Source of the DNA: Bosea sp. BIWAKO-01
GTDB lineage: Bacteria; Pseudomonadota; Alphaproteobacteria; Rhizobiales; Beijerinckiaceae
NCBI RefSeq assembly: GCF_001748145.1
Contig: NZ_BCQA01000001.1
Location: forward strand, 6,102,501-6,166,500
Reading direction: 5' to 3'
Length of the DNA stretch: 64,000 bases
The translations under genes were made by a program, and so were the position numbers. Shown here in pieces: positions 50,450-59,375 of the stretch. The notes under the pieces are model-generated. The model did no database searches, was not told the origin of the DNA, and was given only the letters and a program-made list of their open reading frames with translations. Within the stretch, counting starts at the first letter, position 1, and the number at the start of each line of letters is the position of its first letter.

Positions 50450-52081
50450 CTAGCCCGTATATCGCGTCTCAAGCAGGTCGATGTCCCGGATCAGCCTTTG
50501 CGCGGCTTCCTCGTTCAATTCCCGGTGTCGCCGCAGCCGGAAGATCTCGCTCCGTTCAGCTCTCAGCGCGGCAATGCGAAGCTTCCGCTCGATCGCCTCC
50601 AGGCGCCGTCCGTGGAAGGTGCCTTCGACATTCTGGGGACGCCCCTCGAGCCGCGGCCGGTAAGCCTCCATCACGCGCAACGACGCCTCCGCGAACAGAT
50701 CCGCGTCCGCTCGCCCTGCCGCCATTTGATGCTGCGTTTGCTCGATAGCCTGAATGGCGGCTCTGGCAGCCTTGTCGCGCGCGTTGTCCATCTCCTCCTG
50801 ATCGAAATCCTCGGGAGGAAGCTTCAGGTCCTTCAAAAGCGGAGGGAGCGCGATACTGGCGAGCACCAGCGAAACCACGATGACGCCTGCCGCCAGGAAT
50901 ATGGCCAGGTCGCGCGCGGGAAATGGCGAGCCGTCGCGAAGCGCAAATGGCAATGTCAGCACGCCAGCCAATGTGATCGCGCCCCGGACACCAGCCAGGG
51001 AGGTGGCCGTGATGAGGCGCCATCCGACTTGCGGAACGGGAGCCCCCTTTCGCGTCGCCCTGAACATCGTGAGGCGCAGCGACACCCAGACCCAGATGAA
51101 GCGCAGCACACAAAGCGCGAGAGAGATCGCAAGAACATAATAGGTCAGCAGCCAGGGCTCGCGATGGCCGGTCGTTTTCACGGCTTCGACCGCGCCCGAA
51201 AAAATGCCCGGCATCTGCTCTCCCAGGAGAACGAAGATGACGCCGTTGGCCGCGAACTGAATCATGTCCCACACGGCAGCCCGGCGAATGCGCGTGACAG
51301 CCAAGGCCTGGCCGGTGCCTTCGATGAAGCTCATCGTTACTCCCGCCGCGACGACCGCCAGAATGCCGGAACAGTGGAAATGCTCCGCGACGAGATAGGC
51401 GCCGAACGGGATGAGCAGGCTGATCAGGATCTGCGAGCTCGTGTCCTCCCCGACAAAGCGCGTGATCCATAGTTTTGCCGCCGAGACGCCCCAGGTCAGG
51501 CCGACCCCGATGAGGATTCCACCGATAGCGAGCCATGCGAAAGTGACGAGCGCGGCCTGAAGCGAAAATGCCCCCGTCAGGACCGCGGCAACGGCAAAGC
51601 GCATGCAGACAAGTCCCGAGGCATCGTTCAGCAGCGCTTCGCCTTCAAGGATATGCATCAGGCGCTTGGGTATCCTGGTGCGAGACGCGATCGCTGAAAC
51701 GGCGATGGGATCGGTGGGCGAGACGATAGCTGCGAGCGCGAAGGCCACGGCAAGGGGCATCGGTGGGATGAGCCAGTGGATCAACAACCCGACCCCCAAG
51801 ACCGTGAACAGCACAAGCCCCAGCGCCAGTTCGAGGATGATGCGCCCGTCTCGGACCAGGTCGGATTTCGGAATCCGCCATCCGTCGAGAAACAGCAACG
51901 GCGGCAGGAAGAGCAGGAAGAACACATCCGGGTCGAGATAGACCGTTGGCACGACGGAGAGCGCAATCATCGCTCCGAGCCCGATCTGAACGAGCGGAAG
52001 CGGCAACTTTGTCCAACGCGCCAGTGATCCACTCACCACCACGGCCGAAAGCAACGTCAGTATGGTGACAACAGATTCCAC
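50450..52081 (-). CDS. CPA1-type Na+/H+ antiporter
   Basis: About 543 residues. Twelve or so helices cover the first 400, with VFFLLFLPPLLFLDGWRIPK, then AAIVSPTDPIAVSAIASRTR (the ion-site 'SPTDP' segment), LMHILEGEALLNDASGLVCM (the ND ion-binding pair) and ATSLAGVRGAITLAGVLTLP. A 140-residue charged cytoplasmic tail follows (IEQTQHQMAAGRADADLFAE). This is the NhaP/YjcE group, exchanging Na+ or K+ for protons. GTG 52081 has a GAGGA site and begins at a natural helix; an in-frame ATG at 52177 adds an atypical leader. Confidence 0.88.
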   Translation of the reverse strand: MESVVTILTLLSAVVVSGSLARWTKLPLPLVQIGLGAMIALSVVPTVYLDPDVFFLLFLPPLLFLDGWRIPKSDLVRDGRIILELALGLVLFTVLGVGLLIHWLIPPMPLAVAFALAAIVSPTDPIAVSAIASRTRIPKRLMHILEGEALLNDASGLVCMRFAVAAVLTGAFSLQAALVTFAWLAIGGILIGVGLTWGVSAAKLWITRFVGEDTSSQILISLLIPFGAYLVAEHFHCSGILAVVAAGVTMSFIEGTGQALAVTRIRRAAVWDMIQFAANGVIFVLLGEQMPGIFSGAVEAVKTTGHREPWLLTYYVLAISLALCVLRFIWVWVSLRLTMFRATRKGAPVPQVGWRLITATSLAGVRGAITLAGVLTLPFALRDGSPFPARDLAIFLAAGVIVVSLVLASIALPPLLKDLKLPPEDFDQEEMDNARDKAARAAIQAIEQTQHQMAAGRADADLFAEASLRVMEAYRPRLEGRPQNVEGTFHGRRLEAIERKLRIAALRAERSEIFRLRRHRELNEEAAQRLIRDIDLLETRYTG

Positions 52082-52324
52082 AACGTCCTCGCTCGAACCT
52101 TTAGGCCAGCCGCCGCAGATGACGGTGCTGCGATAGGTTGGCGGACTCATGGCCGCTGGCGCCAAAGACTTGGCCAATCCGAGTGTCGCAAATCAAGCTT
52201 GCCCGCAAAGCATGCGGTGATCACCAACACGCATGCGGGACCGACATTGGACGGAGACGTGCGGCAGGCTGAGACCGACCGCCATGCGGGATAGAATGCT
52301 CCAGTCGCGCAAGAGGAGGCTAAG

Positions 52325-52651
52325 ATGAGATCAGTCGCCGCAATTGCACTTTTGCTCGCCGCTGGCGGTTGCTCGCTTTCGCGTCCGATCCACGGCGTGA
52401 TCGAAGGCACTGGCGAGACCTTTGCTGGAACGGCAACCGGCAACTTCAACGACACGGGATATGTTGCCGTCCGGTCCAACAGGACGGCGTGCAGTGGCAC
52501 ATTCGTTTACACGACATTCCGGCAGGGCACCGGCACACTCCACTGCGAAGATGGTCGCAGAGCTCCGTTCAGCTTTGTGTCGTCTGGCTGGAAAGGCAGT
52601 GGCGGAACCGCGACATTCGGGCGGCGTCGGGTCGTGTTCACCTTCGGGTAG
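52325..52651 (+). CDS. small lipoprotein
   Basis: A 108-residue protein, MRSVAAIALLLAAGGCSLSR, with a clear lipobox (AAGGC). The mature part is beta-rich with regular glycines and threonines (GETFAGTATGNFNDTGYVAV, then CSGTFVYTTFRQGTGTLHCE, then GSGGTATFGRRRVVFTFG). The form resembles small outer-membrane lipoproteins of unknown role. A GAGGAGGC site precedes the ATG. It stands alone beside the IS1182 element. Confidence 0.8.
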   Translation: MRSVAAIALLLAAGGCSLSRPIHGVIEGTGETFAGTATGNFNDTGYVAVRSNRTACSGTFVYTTFRQGTGTLHCEDGRRAPFSFVSSGWKGSGGTATFGRRRVVFTFG

Positions 52652-52884
52652 ACAGCCTCCTGATGAAGTCGGGCGGAAGGCCCGGCCGCGCGCGCCTTCG
52701 AGGGCAGATCAGCGGTGAAGCCGGCCGCGGTCGTTGGGATCGGGCGTCGACAGAACGAGGCCCAGCTTCGCCTGGTCAGCCTTGGACTTCGGCTCGATCG
52801 CGACTTCAATCAGAAGTCAAGCTGCAGCCAGCGCTCCAACGTGCTGGGCAATGTCGCGGTCCCACCAAATGTCCGCAACGGGTG

Positions 52885-54432
52885 GAGGCCGTGTGGAAAC
52901 GTCTTTCAGGGTCGTGCTCTGACGATGCGACAGGGTCTGAGGGTCAGGCTCTCATGGCCTTCATCAACGTCGCCGCGCCGAGGATGGCGATGGCCCGCTT
53001 GAGATTGTAGGCCAGCACATGGAGGCTCATCTCGGTTCCGACATTGGGGAGGTGGCGGGTCAGGAAGTGACTTCGGCCCATCCAGTCCTTGATCGTGCCG
53101 AAGACGTGCTCGACCGTGCGCCTTCGGATCCGCATGGCGTCGGGCATGCGATCGAGCCGGCGCTGCATGGCCTCGATCACCACCTCGTGCTCCCAGCGCT
53201 TGATGCGGCGCTGCTTGCCGGTGGTGCATTGGTCTTTGACCAGGCAGGCTCCGCAGCCGTCGGCCCAGTAGGTATGGAGTGTCAGATCCTTCTCGACCGA
53301 TGAGAAGCGCCATGTGAGCGTCTCGCCGGCGGGACAGCGATAGGTGTCGCTCGGAGCATCGTAGGTGAAGTCCTGCTTGCCCCAGCGCCCGTCGGCTTTG
53401 GCCCCTGATGTCAGGGGCTTGGGGACGATGGCGGAGATGCCGATCTCGTCGCAGGCCAGGACCTCCTCGCCTGAGAAGTAGCCGCGATCGGCCAGCACAG
53501 TCAGCGCACCGGCTCCTGTCGCATCCTTTGCCTGACGCCCCATGCTGGCGAGCTGGCTGCGGTCGTGGCCGATGTTGGTGACCTCATGAGCCACGATCAG
53601 ATGATGTTTGGCGTCGACCGCCGCCTGAACGTTGTAGCCGACGAGGCCAGTGCCCTTGCCGTTGGTGGCCATGGCGCGGGCGTCGGGATCGGTCAGCGAG
53701 ACCTGACGGTCTGGCGCCACCGCGACGACGTGGTCCATCGCCTGGAGGTCACGCATCTGCTGACGCAGGCGATCAAGCCGGTCCTTGAGGCGGATGCTGC
53801 GCATCTGCGCGACGTCATCCTCCTGCCGGTCGGCCGTATCGAGCAGCGACAGATAGCGTGCGATGCTTGCCTCCACCTGCTCCATCCGGCGACGGATCGC
53901 GCCGGGCGTGAAGTTCTTGTCGCGCGTGTTGACGGCCTTGAACCGGCTGCCGTCCACGGCCACGGTGCCGCCTGCCAGAAGGCCGAGTTGGCGGCACAGC
54001 ACGACGAACTGCGCGCAGGCAGCCCGGATCGCAGCCCCATTGTCACGGCGAAAGTCGGCGATGGTCTTGAAGTCGGGCGCAAGCTTGCCCGTCAGCCACA
54101 TCACCTCGACGTTGCGGCCGGCCTCGCGCTCCAGCCGGCGGCTCGACTGAACCTGGTTGAGGTAGCCGTAGAGGTACAGCTTGAGAAGGGTAGCGGGGTG
54201 GTATCCAGGCCGCCCCGTCGAGGCCGGGCCGGCAAAGCCCATCGTTCCCAGATCGAGTTCGTCGATGAAGACATCCACCACCCGGACCGGATTATCTTCG
54301 CTGACGTAGTCCTCAAGACAGTCGGGCAGGAGCAGTCTCTGCAGCCGGGTCTCGCCTTCGATGTAGCGCGCCATGCAAGCCCTCGGATCGCTCCAGAAAG
54401 CCTACCAGATCAGCCCGTTTCCACACAGCCTC
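52885..54432 (-). mobile_element. IS1182-family insertion sequence
   Basis: Inverted repeats of 17 bases flank the transposase gene: GAGGCCGTGTGGAAACG at 52885-52901 and, inverted, CGTTTCCACACAGCCTC at 54416-54432, with one mismatch. The single transposase gene between them is intact, so the element could still be active. A target-site duplication was not clear by eye. It separates a lipoprotein gene from the DUF1254 pair. Confidence 0.8.
52944..54374 (-). CDS. IS1182-family transposase
   Basis: A 476-residue DDE transposase. The N-terminal DUF772-like part is MARYIEGETRLQRLLLPDCL, then HPATLLKLYLYGYLNQVQSS and WLTGKLAPDFKTIADFRRDN. The catalytic core starts with GTVAVDGSRFKAVNTRDKNF, continues LTVLADRGYFSGEEVLACDE, and ends RRRTVEHVFGTIKDWMGRSH with the C-terminal glutamate. 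CGACLVKDQCTTGKQRRIKR is the usual cysteine-containing insert. No frameshift is visible, and the length is full. It lies within clear inverted repeats. Confidence 0.93.
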   Translation of the reverse strand: MARYIEGETRLQRLLLPDCLEDYVSEDNPVRVVDVFIDELDLGTMGFAGPASTGRPGYHPATLLKLYLYGYLNQVQSSRRLEREAGRNVEVMWLTGKLAPDFKTIADFRRDNGAAIRAACAQFVVLCRQLGLLAGGTVAVDGSRFKAVNTRDKNFTPGAIRRRMEQVEASIARYLSLLDTADRQEDDVAQMRSIRLKDRLDRLRQQMRDLQAMDHVVAVAPDRQVSLTDPDARAMATNGKGTGLVGYNVQAAVDAKHHLIVAHEVTNIGHDRSQLASMGRQAKDATGAGALTVLADRGYFSGEEVLACDEIGISAIVPKPLTSGAKADGRWGKQDFTYDAPSDTYRCPAGETLTWRFSSVEKDLTLHTYWADGCGACLVKDQCTTGKQRRIKRWEHEVVIEAMQRRLDRMPDAMRIRRRTVEHVFGTIKDWMGRSHFLTRHLPNVGTEMSLHVLAYNLKRAIAILGAATLMKAMRA

Positions 54433-54612
54433 GGTGGATAGCGGACGCGGGGGAATGCGATTGCAAGGTCTGCAATTGCCAGCAAAACGGACCTATGCTC
54501 AGTTGGTTCGCGGAGCAATTCGCCGCCGCACAGGTAGCCGTTCGAAGCGCACTTAGCCAATTCAATTGAGACGAAATACCTGATTTCGGCACCCAGTTGC
54601 TGGAGGCGAAGT

Positions 54613-56106
54613 ATGAATCGTCGAGAGTTTCTCGTACCGACTGCCGCAGGGATTGTAGCCAGCACGCTTAGCGGTTCTATTCTTACCGTCGCCACTGGTT
54701 CAAACGTGCAGGCCCAGGCGAACCAAGAACCACTCGGCGGGCGACCGCCACCTGGATCAGCGCCCTCGGTCAAAGATTTCGACTATCAGATCAAGTACCA
54801 GCGCGCCTTCGAAGCCGTGCTGTGGAACATGCCGGCCATCGCGATCTACTCGTTCAGGCGCTCGGCATTCGACGATCTGGGCGCCAAGGATCACGACGTC
54901 ATTGCTTATTCCGCGCCTGCAACGCCTAAGCTCGAAGCACTGACGGCCAACAGTACGACGCCTTACATTACAGCGTTCGCAGACCTGCGGAAGGGACCGA
55001 CGGTCGTTGATGTCCCCCCGGCTGGCGCTGATGGCAGCCTCTACGGTCAGGTCGTCGATGCGTGGCAGATCACCATCGCCGATGTCGGTCCTGCCGGGCT
55101 CGACCAAGGCAAGGGAGGCAGGTTCCTTTTCACGCCGCCCGGCTACAAGGAAGCCATCCCTGACGGCTACATCCATGTGGCTTCGCCCAACTATCGCATC
55201 GCTTTCGCGTTTCGCTCAGTGCCAGCAACGGGTAAGTCGGTGGCAGACGCCTATGCCTACGCGAAGCGGTTGCGCGTCTACTCGCTGTCAGAAGCGGCCA
55301 GCCCGCCCCAGCAGCGCTTCATCGATCCGATCAACAAGCGCTACGCCACGCTGCCGTTCTACGATGAGCGGCATTTCGAGGACATGCACGCCATCATCAG
55401 CGTCGAGCCCGTCAAGGAGCAAGACAAGGTCATGATGGGCATGCTGCTATCGCTCGGCATCGAGAAGGGCAAACCGTTCGCGCCTGATGGCGTCACCAAG
55501 AGAGCGATGCGGCAGGCCGCCATCGATGCCTGGTTCTATCTGCAAGGGTGGTTTGACGAGGTCCTGGCAAGGCGGACCTATTGGCCCGATCGACACTACG
55601 TTTCGCTGCTGCAAGCCGATCAGAACCGCACCTTCACATTCACGAATGAAGACCGCATCGACCTGATCGAGCGAGCCGCCGAGTATTTCTGGTGCACCTA
55701 TATGCCGAAGGTGCTCAGCGACGATCCTGCGACGCAATATCTGATTGCGATGGCCGACAAGGACGGCATGAAGCTGGAGGCCGGAAAGCTCTATAAACTG
55801 GACGTACCCGCCAACATGCCGGTGAAGCAGTTCTGGGCGCTCACAGTGTATGACCGTGCGACCTTCGCTTTCATCTACAGCGAGAGCAATCGGACGACGC
55901 TGTCCTCCTACGATCTCGACAAGTTGAAGAAGAACGCCGACGGCGGCGTGACCATCTATGTCGGTCCGAAGCCGCCTGCGGGTCTCGAGGCGAACTGGAT
56001 ACCGACCTCGGGCAAGCGCCCGATGCCGACGATGCGGTTCTACGGGGGCACCGAAGCCCTCAACCGCAAGACATTCGTCATGCCCGATTTTGAAGAGATT
56101 ACCTGA
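54613..56106 (+). CDS. exported DUF1254/DUF1214 protein
   Basis: A 497-residue protein with a Tat-like start (MNRREFLVPTAAGIVASTLS). The DUF1254 domain begins at AVLWNMPAIAIYSFRRSAF and includes ITAFADLRKGPTVVDVPPAG. The DUF1214 domain covers the C-terminal third (LYKLDVPANMPVKQFWALTV, then SNRTTLSSYDLDKLKKNADG). Proteins with this pair are common in soil bacteria but have no established activity. The next gene encodes a second such protein 14 bases on, so they form an operon. The DNA is somewhat less GC-rich than the neighbouring transport genes. Confidence 0.87.
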   Translation: MNRREFLVPTAAGIVASTLSGSILTVATGSNVQAQANQEPLGGRPPPGSAPSVKDFDYQIKYQRAFEAVLWNMPAIAIYSFRRSAFDDLGAKDHDVIAYSAPATPKLEALTANSTTPYITAFADLRKGPTVVDVPPAGADGSLYGQVVDAWQITIADVGPAGLDQGKGGRFLFTPPGYKEAIPDGYIHVASPNYRIAFAFRSVPATGKSVADAYAYAKRLRVYSLSEAASPPQQRFIDPINKRYATLPFYDERHFEDMHAIISVEPVKEQDKVMMGMLLSLGIEKGKPFAPDGVTKRAMRQAAIDAWFYLQGWFDEVLARRTYWPDRHYVSLLQADQNRTFTFTNEDRIDLIERAAEYFWCTYMPKVLSDDPATQYLIAMADKDGMKLEAGKLYKLDVPANMPVKQFWALTVYDRATFAFIYSESNRTTLSSYDLDKLKKNADGGVTIYVGPKPPAGLEANWIPTSGKRPMPTMRFYGGTEALNRKTFVMPDFEEIT

Positions 56107-56120
56107 ACCCGGAGTTCCGA

Positions 56121-57533
56121 ATGAAGTCCGTTGCCGTTCTTGTCGCCGCGCTCTGGACCCTATGCTTTGCCCAAGGTGCCCCAGCAGCAGAGACGTTTGA
56201 AGATACGCTTCTGTCGACACCGACCTCGCCGGGAGTCATGGCGAAGGGGCAGGAAACGGATGGCTACCAGCTTGGCGTCTCGGCATATGCGTGGGGCTAT
56301 CCGCTCGTCCGCATGGAGCGCGTGGTCAGGCAATACACGGATGTGCCGTCGCCAAAGCCTGCAACCAGCTACCGTGGCCCGCTGAACCAGATCGGATGGG
56401 CATCGCAGCTCGCGACGCCAGACGCGAAGGACATGCCGACCGCCAATAACGACACCTACTACATGAGCGCCGTCGTCAAGTTGGATCGGCCCTACATTCT
56501 GTCAGTGCCGGACACTCACGACCGCTATTATGTCGTGAACGTTTTCAACATGTGGCAGGAGCTTGAGCACTATATTGGCCGGCGCACGACCTCAACGAAT
56601 GCGGGTCGCTACGCCATCGTGCCCCCAGGATGGAAGGGAAAGCTCCCTGCGGGCGTGAAGCGTCTCGATGTGACGACTGACAAGGTGTGGCTATGGGGCC
56701 GTCTGCGGATCGCTCAGGGCGAGCCAACCGCCCCTGTGCTGGCATTGCAGAAGCAGTTCCGGCTTGAGCCGCTGGGCGGCGAGACAGCAAAGGACAAGGG
56801 GGCTTCATTGGCCCCGCTTCCTGCGATCTCGGGTGACGACCTCGGCTTCTTCACGCACCTTGCCTCAGCCTTGAAGGACAACGCAGTGAAGCCCGCCGAT
56901 CAGGCCCTGTTCGCGCAGTTCGCCAGGATAGGCCTGACGGCCAAGGGCTTCGATCCGTCGAAGATGTCGGAGCAAACCCGCAAAGGCTTGCTGCGTGCGC
57001 TGGAGGATGCGCCGGCCGTTGTTGTCTCGTCGCTCGCAAGTACGGCGGTCAACCGAAACGGCTGGACCTGGGCGACGGGCCTCGACAGCTTCGGCTTCAA
57101 CTACCCGTTGCGGGCAATGGTTGCGGGTTCCTATCTCGGCGGGAACGGCGAGAAGGAAGCGATGTACCCGCTTCGCTCGACGGACGCGGACGGTAATCTG
57201 CTGAGCGGCGCCAACCGGTACGTCATCAAGTTCGATCGCGAACCGCCGGTCAACGCGTTCTGGTCCCTCACTATGTACGACGATGCCGACAAGATGCTCG
57301 TTGCGAACCCGATCGCCCGCTACAAGGTCGGCACCGACACGCAGGGCCTCGTCCGGGCCTCCGATGGTTCGATCACGATCCCCGTTCAGGCGGAGAAACC
57401 GGAAGCGGCGGCTGCCGCGAATTGGCTTCCGGCCCCTAAAGGCAACTTCTATGTCATCCTGCGGCTCTATCAGCCCAGCGATGCCATCTTGAATGGAGCA
57501 TACCAACTGCCGCAAATGCGAAAGGTTCAGTAG
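56121..57533 (+). CDS. exported DUF1254/DUF1214 protein, second of pair
   Basis: A 470-residue protein with a Sec signal (MKSVAVLVAALWTLCFAQGA, PAAE cleavage). DUF1254 carries SAYAWGYPLVRMERVVRQYT, then MPTANNDTYYMSAVVKLDRP and YYVVNVFNMWQELEHYIGRR. DUF1214 carries FDREPPVNAFWSLTMYDDAD and WLPAPKGNFYVILRLYQPSD. It resembles the larger group of these proteins more closely than its upstream partner does. Both are exported by different routes (Tat and Sec as read), which is unusual for close relatives in one operon. Function unknown. Confidence 0.87.
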   Translation: MKSVAVLVAALWTLCFAQGAPAAETFEDTLLSTPTSPGVMAKGQETDGYQLGVSAYAWGYPLVRMERVVRQYTDVPSPKPATSYRGPLNQIGWASQLATPDAKDMPTANNDTYYMSAVVKLDRPYILSVPDTHDRYYVVNVFNMWQELEHYIGRRTTSTNAGRYAIVPPGWKGKLPAGVKRLDVTTDKVWLWGRLRIAQGEPTAPVLALQKQFRLEPLGGETAKDKGASLAPLPAISGDDLGFFTHLASALKDNAVKPADQALFAQFARIGLTAKGFDPSKMSEQTRKGLLRALEDAPAVVVSSLASTAVNRNGWTWATGLDSFGFNYPLRAMVAGSYLGGNGEKEAMYPLRSTDADGNLLSGANRYVIKFDREPPVNAFWSLTMYDDADKMLVANPIARYKVGTDTQGLVRASDGSITIPVQAEKPEAAAAANWLPAPKGNFYVILRLYQPSDAILNGAYQLPQMRKVQ

Positions 57534-57996
57534 ACGGAGGCGGTGTCTGCTTGTGTCTACCTTTTCGGACATTCGCATCTGCTGCTCGAACGGCGGCTAA
57601 GGGTCGAGAGCGGAACTCTGGCCAGCACACTCGGAGCATCTGCTTCTGGGCAATGCGCCTATGTCCGCAAATGGCGCGGATCGGCAGAAACCGAGTGAGC
57701 CGGCGAACTTCGGCTCCCCACCCATCGCAGACAGTCGCGACCGGCCGTCGCACGGTCTGAAAACGTGCCTTCGCGGAGGGCGTCGACGCGTCGCCACAGG
57801 CTACGGCCGCTGCACCCGCGCGGTCTTCGCGGCCATCCCTAACGCTGCAGCCGGCTTGCGTCCGGCTCCGGTCAACATCCCCGACCTTGCCCCCGCCCCC
57901 TTTGCCTCCCGCCGCGCGGGTGATAGGTCCCGGGCTGTGCAGGGAGCACGCGCGAGGCATGCCCGGCCTTGAATCGCCCTGCGGAGGCCGCGCTCG
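57534..57996. other. intergenic, no gene recognised
   Basis: About 460 bases between the DUF1254 operon and gltS. A long minus-strand frame crosses it and runs deep into the gltS and downstream genes, but it is extremely arginine/aspartate-rich and is a shadow. No repeat or RNA gene was recognised; the gltS promoter is expected here. Confidence 0.45.
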
Positions 57997-59208
57997 ATGA
58001 CAGAGACCTCTCACGCGCTCGTGGCGCCGGATTTCCTGACGCTGACCCTTGGCATCGTCGTCTACCTGCTCGGCGCGCTCCTGACGCGCCGGGTCGCGCT
58101 CCTGCGCGACTACAACATTCCGGAGCCGGTAACCGGCGGCATCCTCGCCGCGCTCGCGATCTGGGCCCTCCACGCGGCGACCGGCTTCGATTTCATCTTC
58201 GAGATGGTGACGCGCGACAGGCTGCTGGTCATCTTCTTCGCCACCGTCGGCATCAACGCGCGCCTGTCGGACCTGCTGGCCGGCGGCAGGACCTTGATCA
58301 TCCTGTGCGTGCTGACGGTGCTTTTCGTGTTCCTGCAGAACCTGGTGGGCCAGCTCGGCGCGTCGCTGTTTGGCCTGCCATCGGCCGCCGGCGTGATCAT
58401 GGGGTCGGTCGCGCTCGTCGGCGGGCACGGAACGACGATCGCCTGGGCGCCGGCGATTGCTGCCGAGCATGGCTTCCCGGCCGCCATGGAAACCGGCACC
58501 GCGGTCGCGACGCTTGGCCTGGTCGCCGCCAGCCTGCTCGGCGGCCCGATCGCAAAATTCCTGATCGAACGCGGCAAGCTCGTCACCGAGGCCACCGATG
58601 CAGGCCAGGGCGGCATCGCCGCTGAGGCCGATGCGGCGCCGATCGACAAGTTCAGCATCATGCAGTCCCTGCTGGTGGTGAACAGCGCGGTGATCCTCGG
58701 CTATCTCGTTCACGGTCCCCTGACGGCGACGGGCATCAAGCTGCCTCTGTTCGTGCCCTGCCTGATCATGGGCATCGTGCTTTCGAACACCATTCCCCTG
58801 CTCTTTCCGAAACTGCCCTGGCCGGCGCGCTCGCCCTCGCTGTCGCTGATCTCCGATTATGCGCTGTCGATCTTCCTCGCGATCTCGTTGATGAGCATGC
58901 AGCTCTGGACGCTGGCGGAGATCGCCGGGCCGCTTCTCGTCGTCGTCGCGATGCAGGCGGTGCTCGCCGTGGCCTTCATCCTGCTGGCGATCTTCCCGCT
59001 GCTCGGGCGCGACTATCAGGCCGCCGTGCTCAGCGCCGGCTTCACCGGCCTTTCGCTCGGGGCGACCCCGACCGCGATCGCCAGCATGACCGCGGTGACC
59101 AAGCATTACGGGCCCTCGCCCAATGCCTTCATCATCCTGCCGCTGGTCTCCGCGTTTTTCGTCGACCTCGTGAACGTCGTCGCGATCACGTTCTTCCTTG
59201 GACGCTGA
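57997..59208 (+). CDS. gltS: Na+/glutamate symporter GltS
   Basis: A 403-residue inner-membrane symporter with two inverted sets of helices. It starts with TLGIVVYLLGALLTRRVALL, NIPEPVTGGILAALAIW and the re-entrant-loop motif SVALVGGHGTTIAWAPAIAA. The second motif is AGFTGLSLGATPTAIASMTA near the C-terminus. These glycine-rich motifs are the hallmark of the ESS/GltS family. It imports glutamate with Na+. It is followed 167 bases later by a DASS transporter in the same direction, so both may serve dicarboxylate and glutamate uptake. Confidence 0.93.
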   Translation: MTETSHALVAPDFLTLTLGIVVYLLGALLTRRVALLRDYNIPEPVTGGILAALAIWALHAATGFDFIFEMVTRDRLLVIFFATVGINARLSDLLAGGRTLIILCVLTVLFVFLQNLVGQLGASLFGLPSAAGVIMGSVALVGGHGTTIAWAPAIAAEHGFPAAMETGTAVATLGLVAASLLGGPIAKFLIERGKLVTEATDAGQGGIAAEADAAPIDKFSIMQSLLVVNSAVILGYLVHGPLTATGIKLPLFVPCLIMGIVLSNTIPLLFPKLPWPARSPSLSLISDYALSIFLAISLMSMQLWTLAEIAGPLLVVVAMQAVLAVAFILLAIFPLLGRDYQAAVLSAGFTGLSLGATPTAIASMTAVTKHYGPSPNAFIILPLVSAFFVDLVNVVAITFFLGR

Positions 59209-59375
59209 GTTCCTTGGACGATGAGTTCTTGAGGCCCTGACGTCCCGGGGCGCCGGGCGCCGCCTGCGCCCGCGCATCGGTGGCATGCGCAGCGGCATTG
59301 CCACCACCCGTTGAATCTGCGTTGCGGCGGGTGCATTCCTGGCATTGGGACCCTCAGGACCGGACGTGAACGCGC

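Noticed and set aside
57454..59307. 617-residue minus-strand open frame over gltS
   Set aside because: Extremely arginine/aspartate/histidine-rich, no domain, and antisense to a clear GltS gene.
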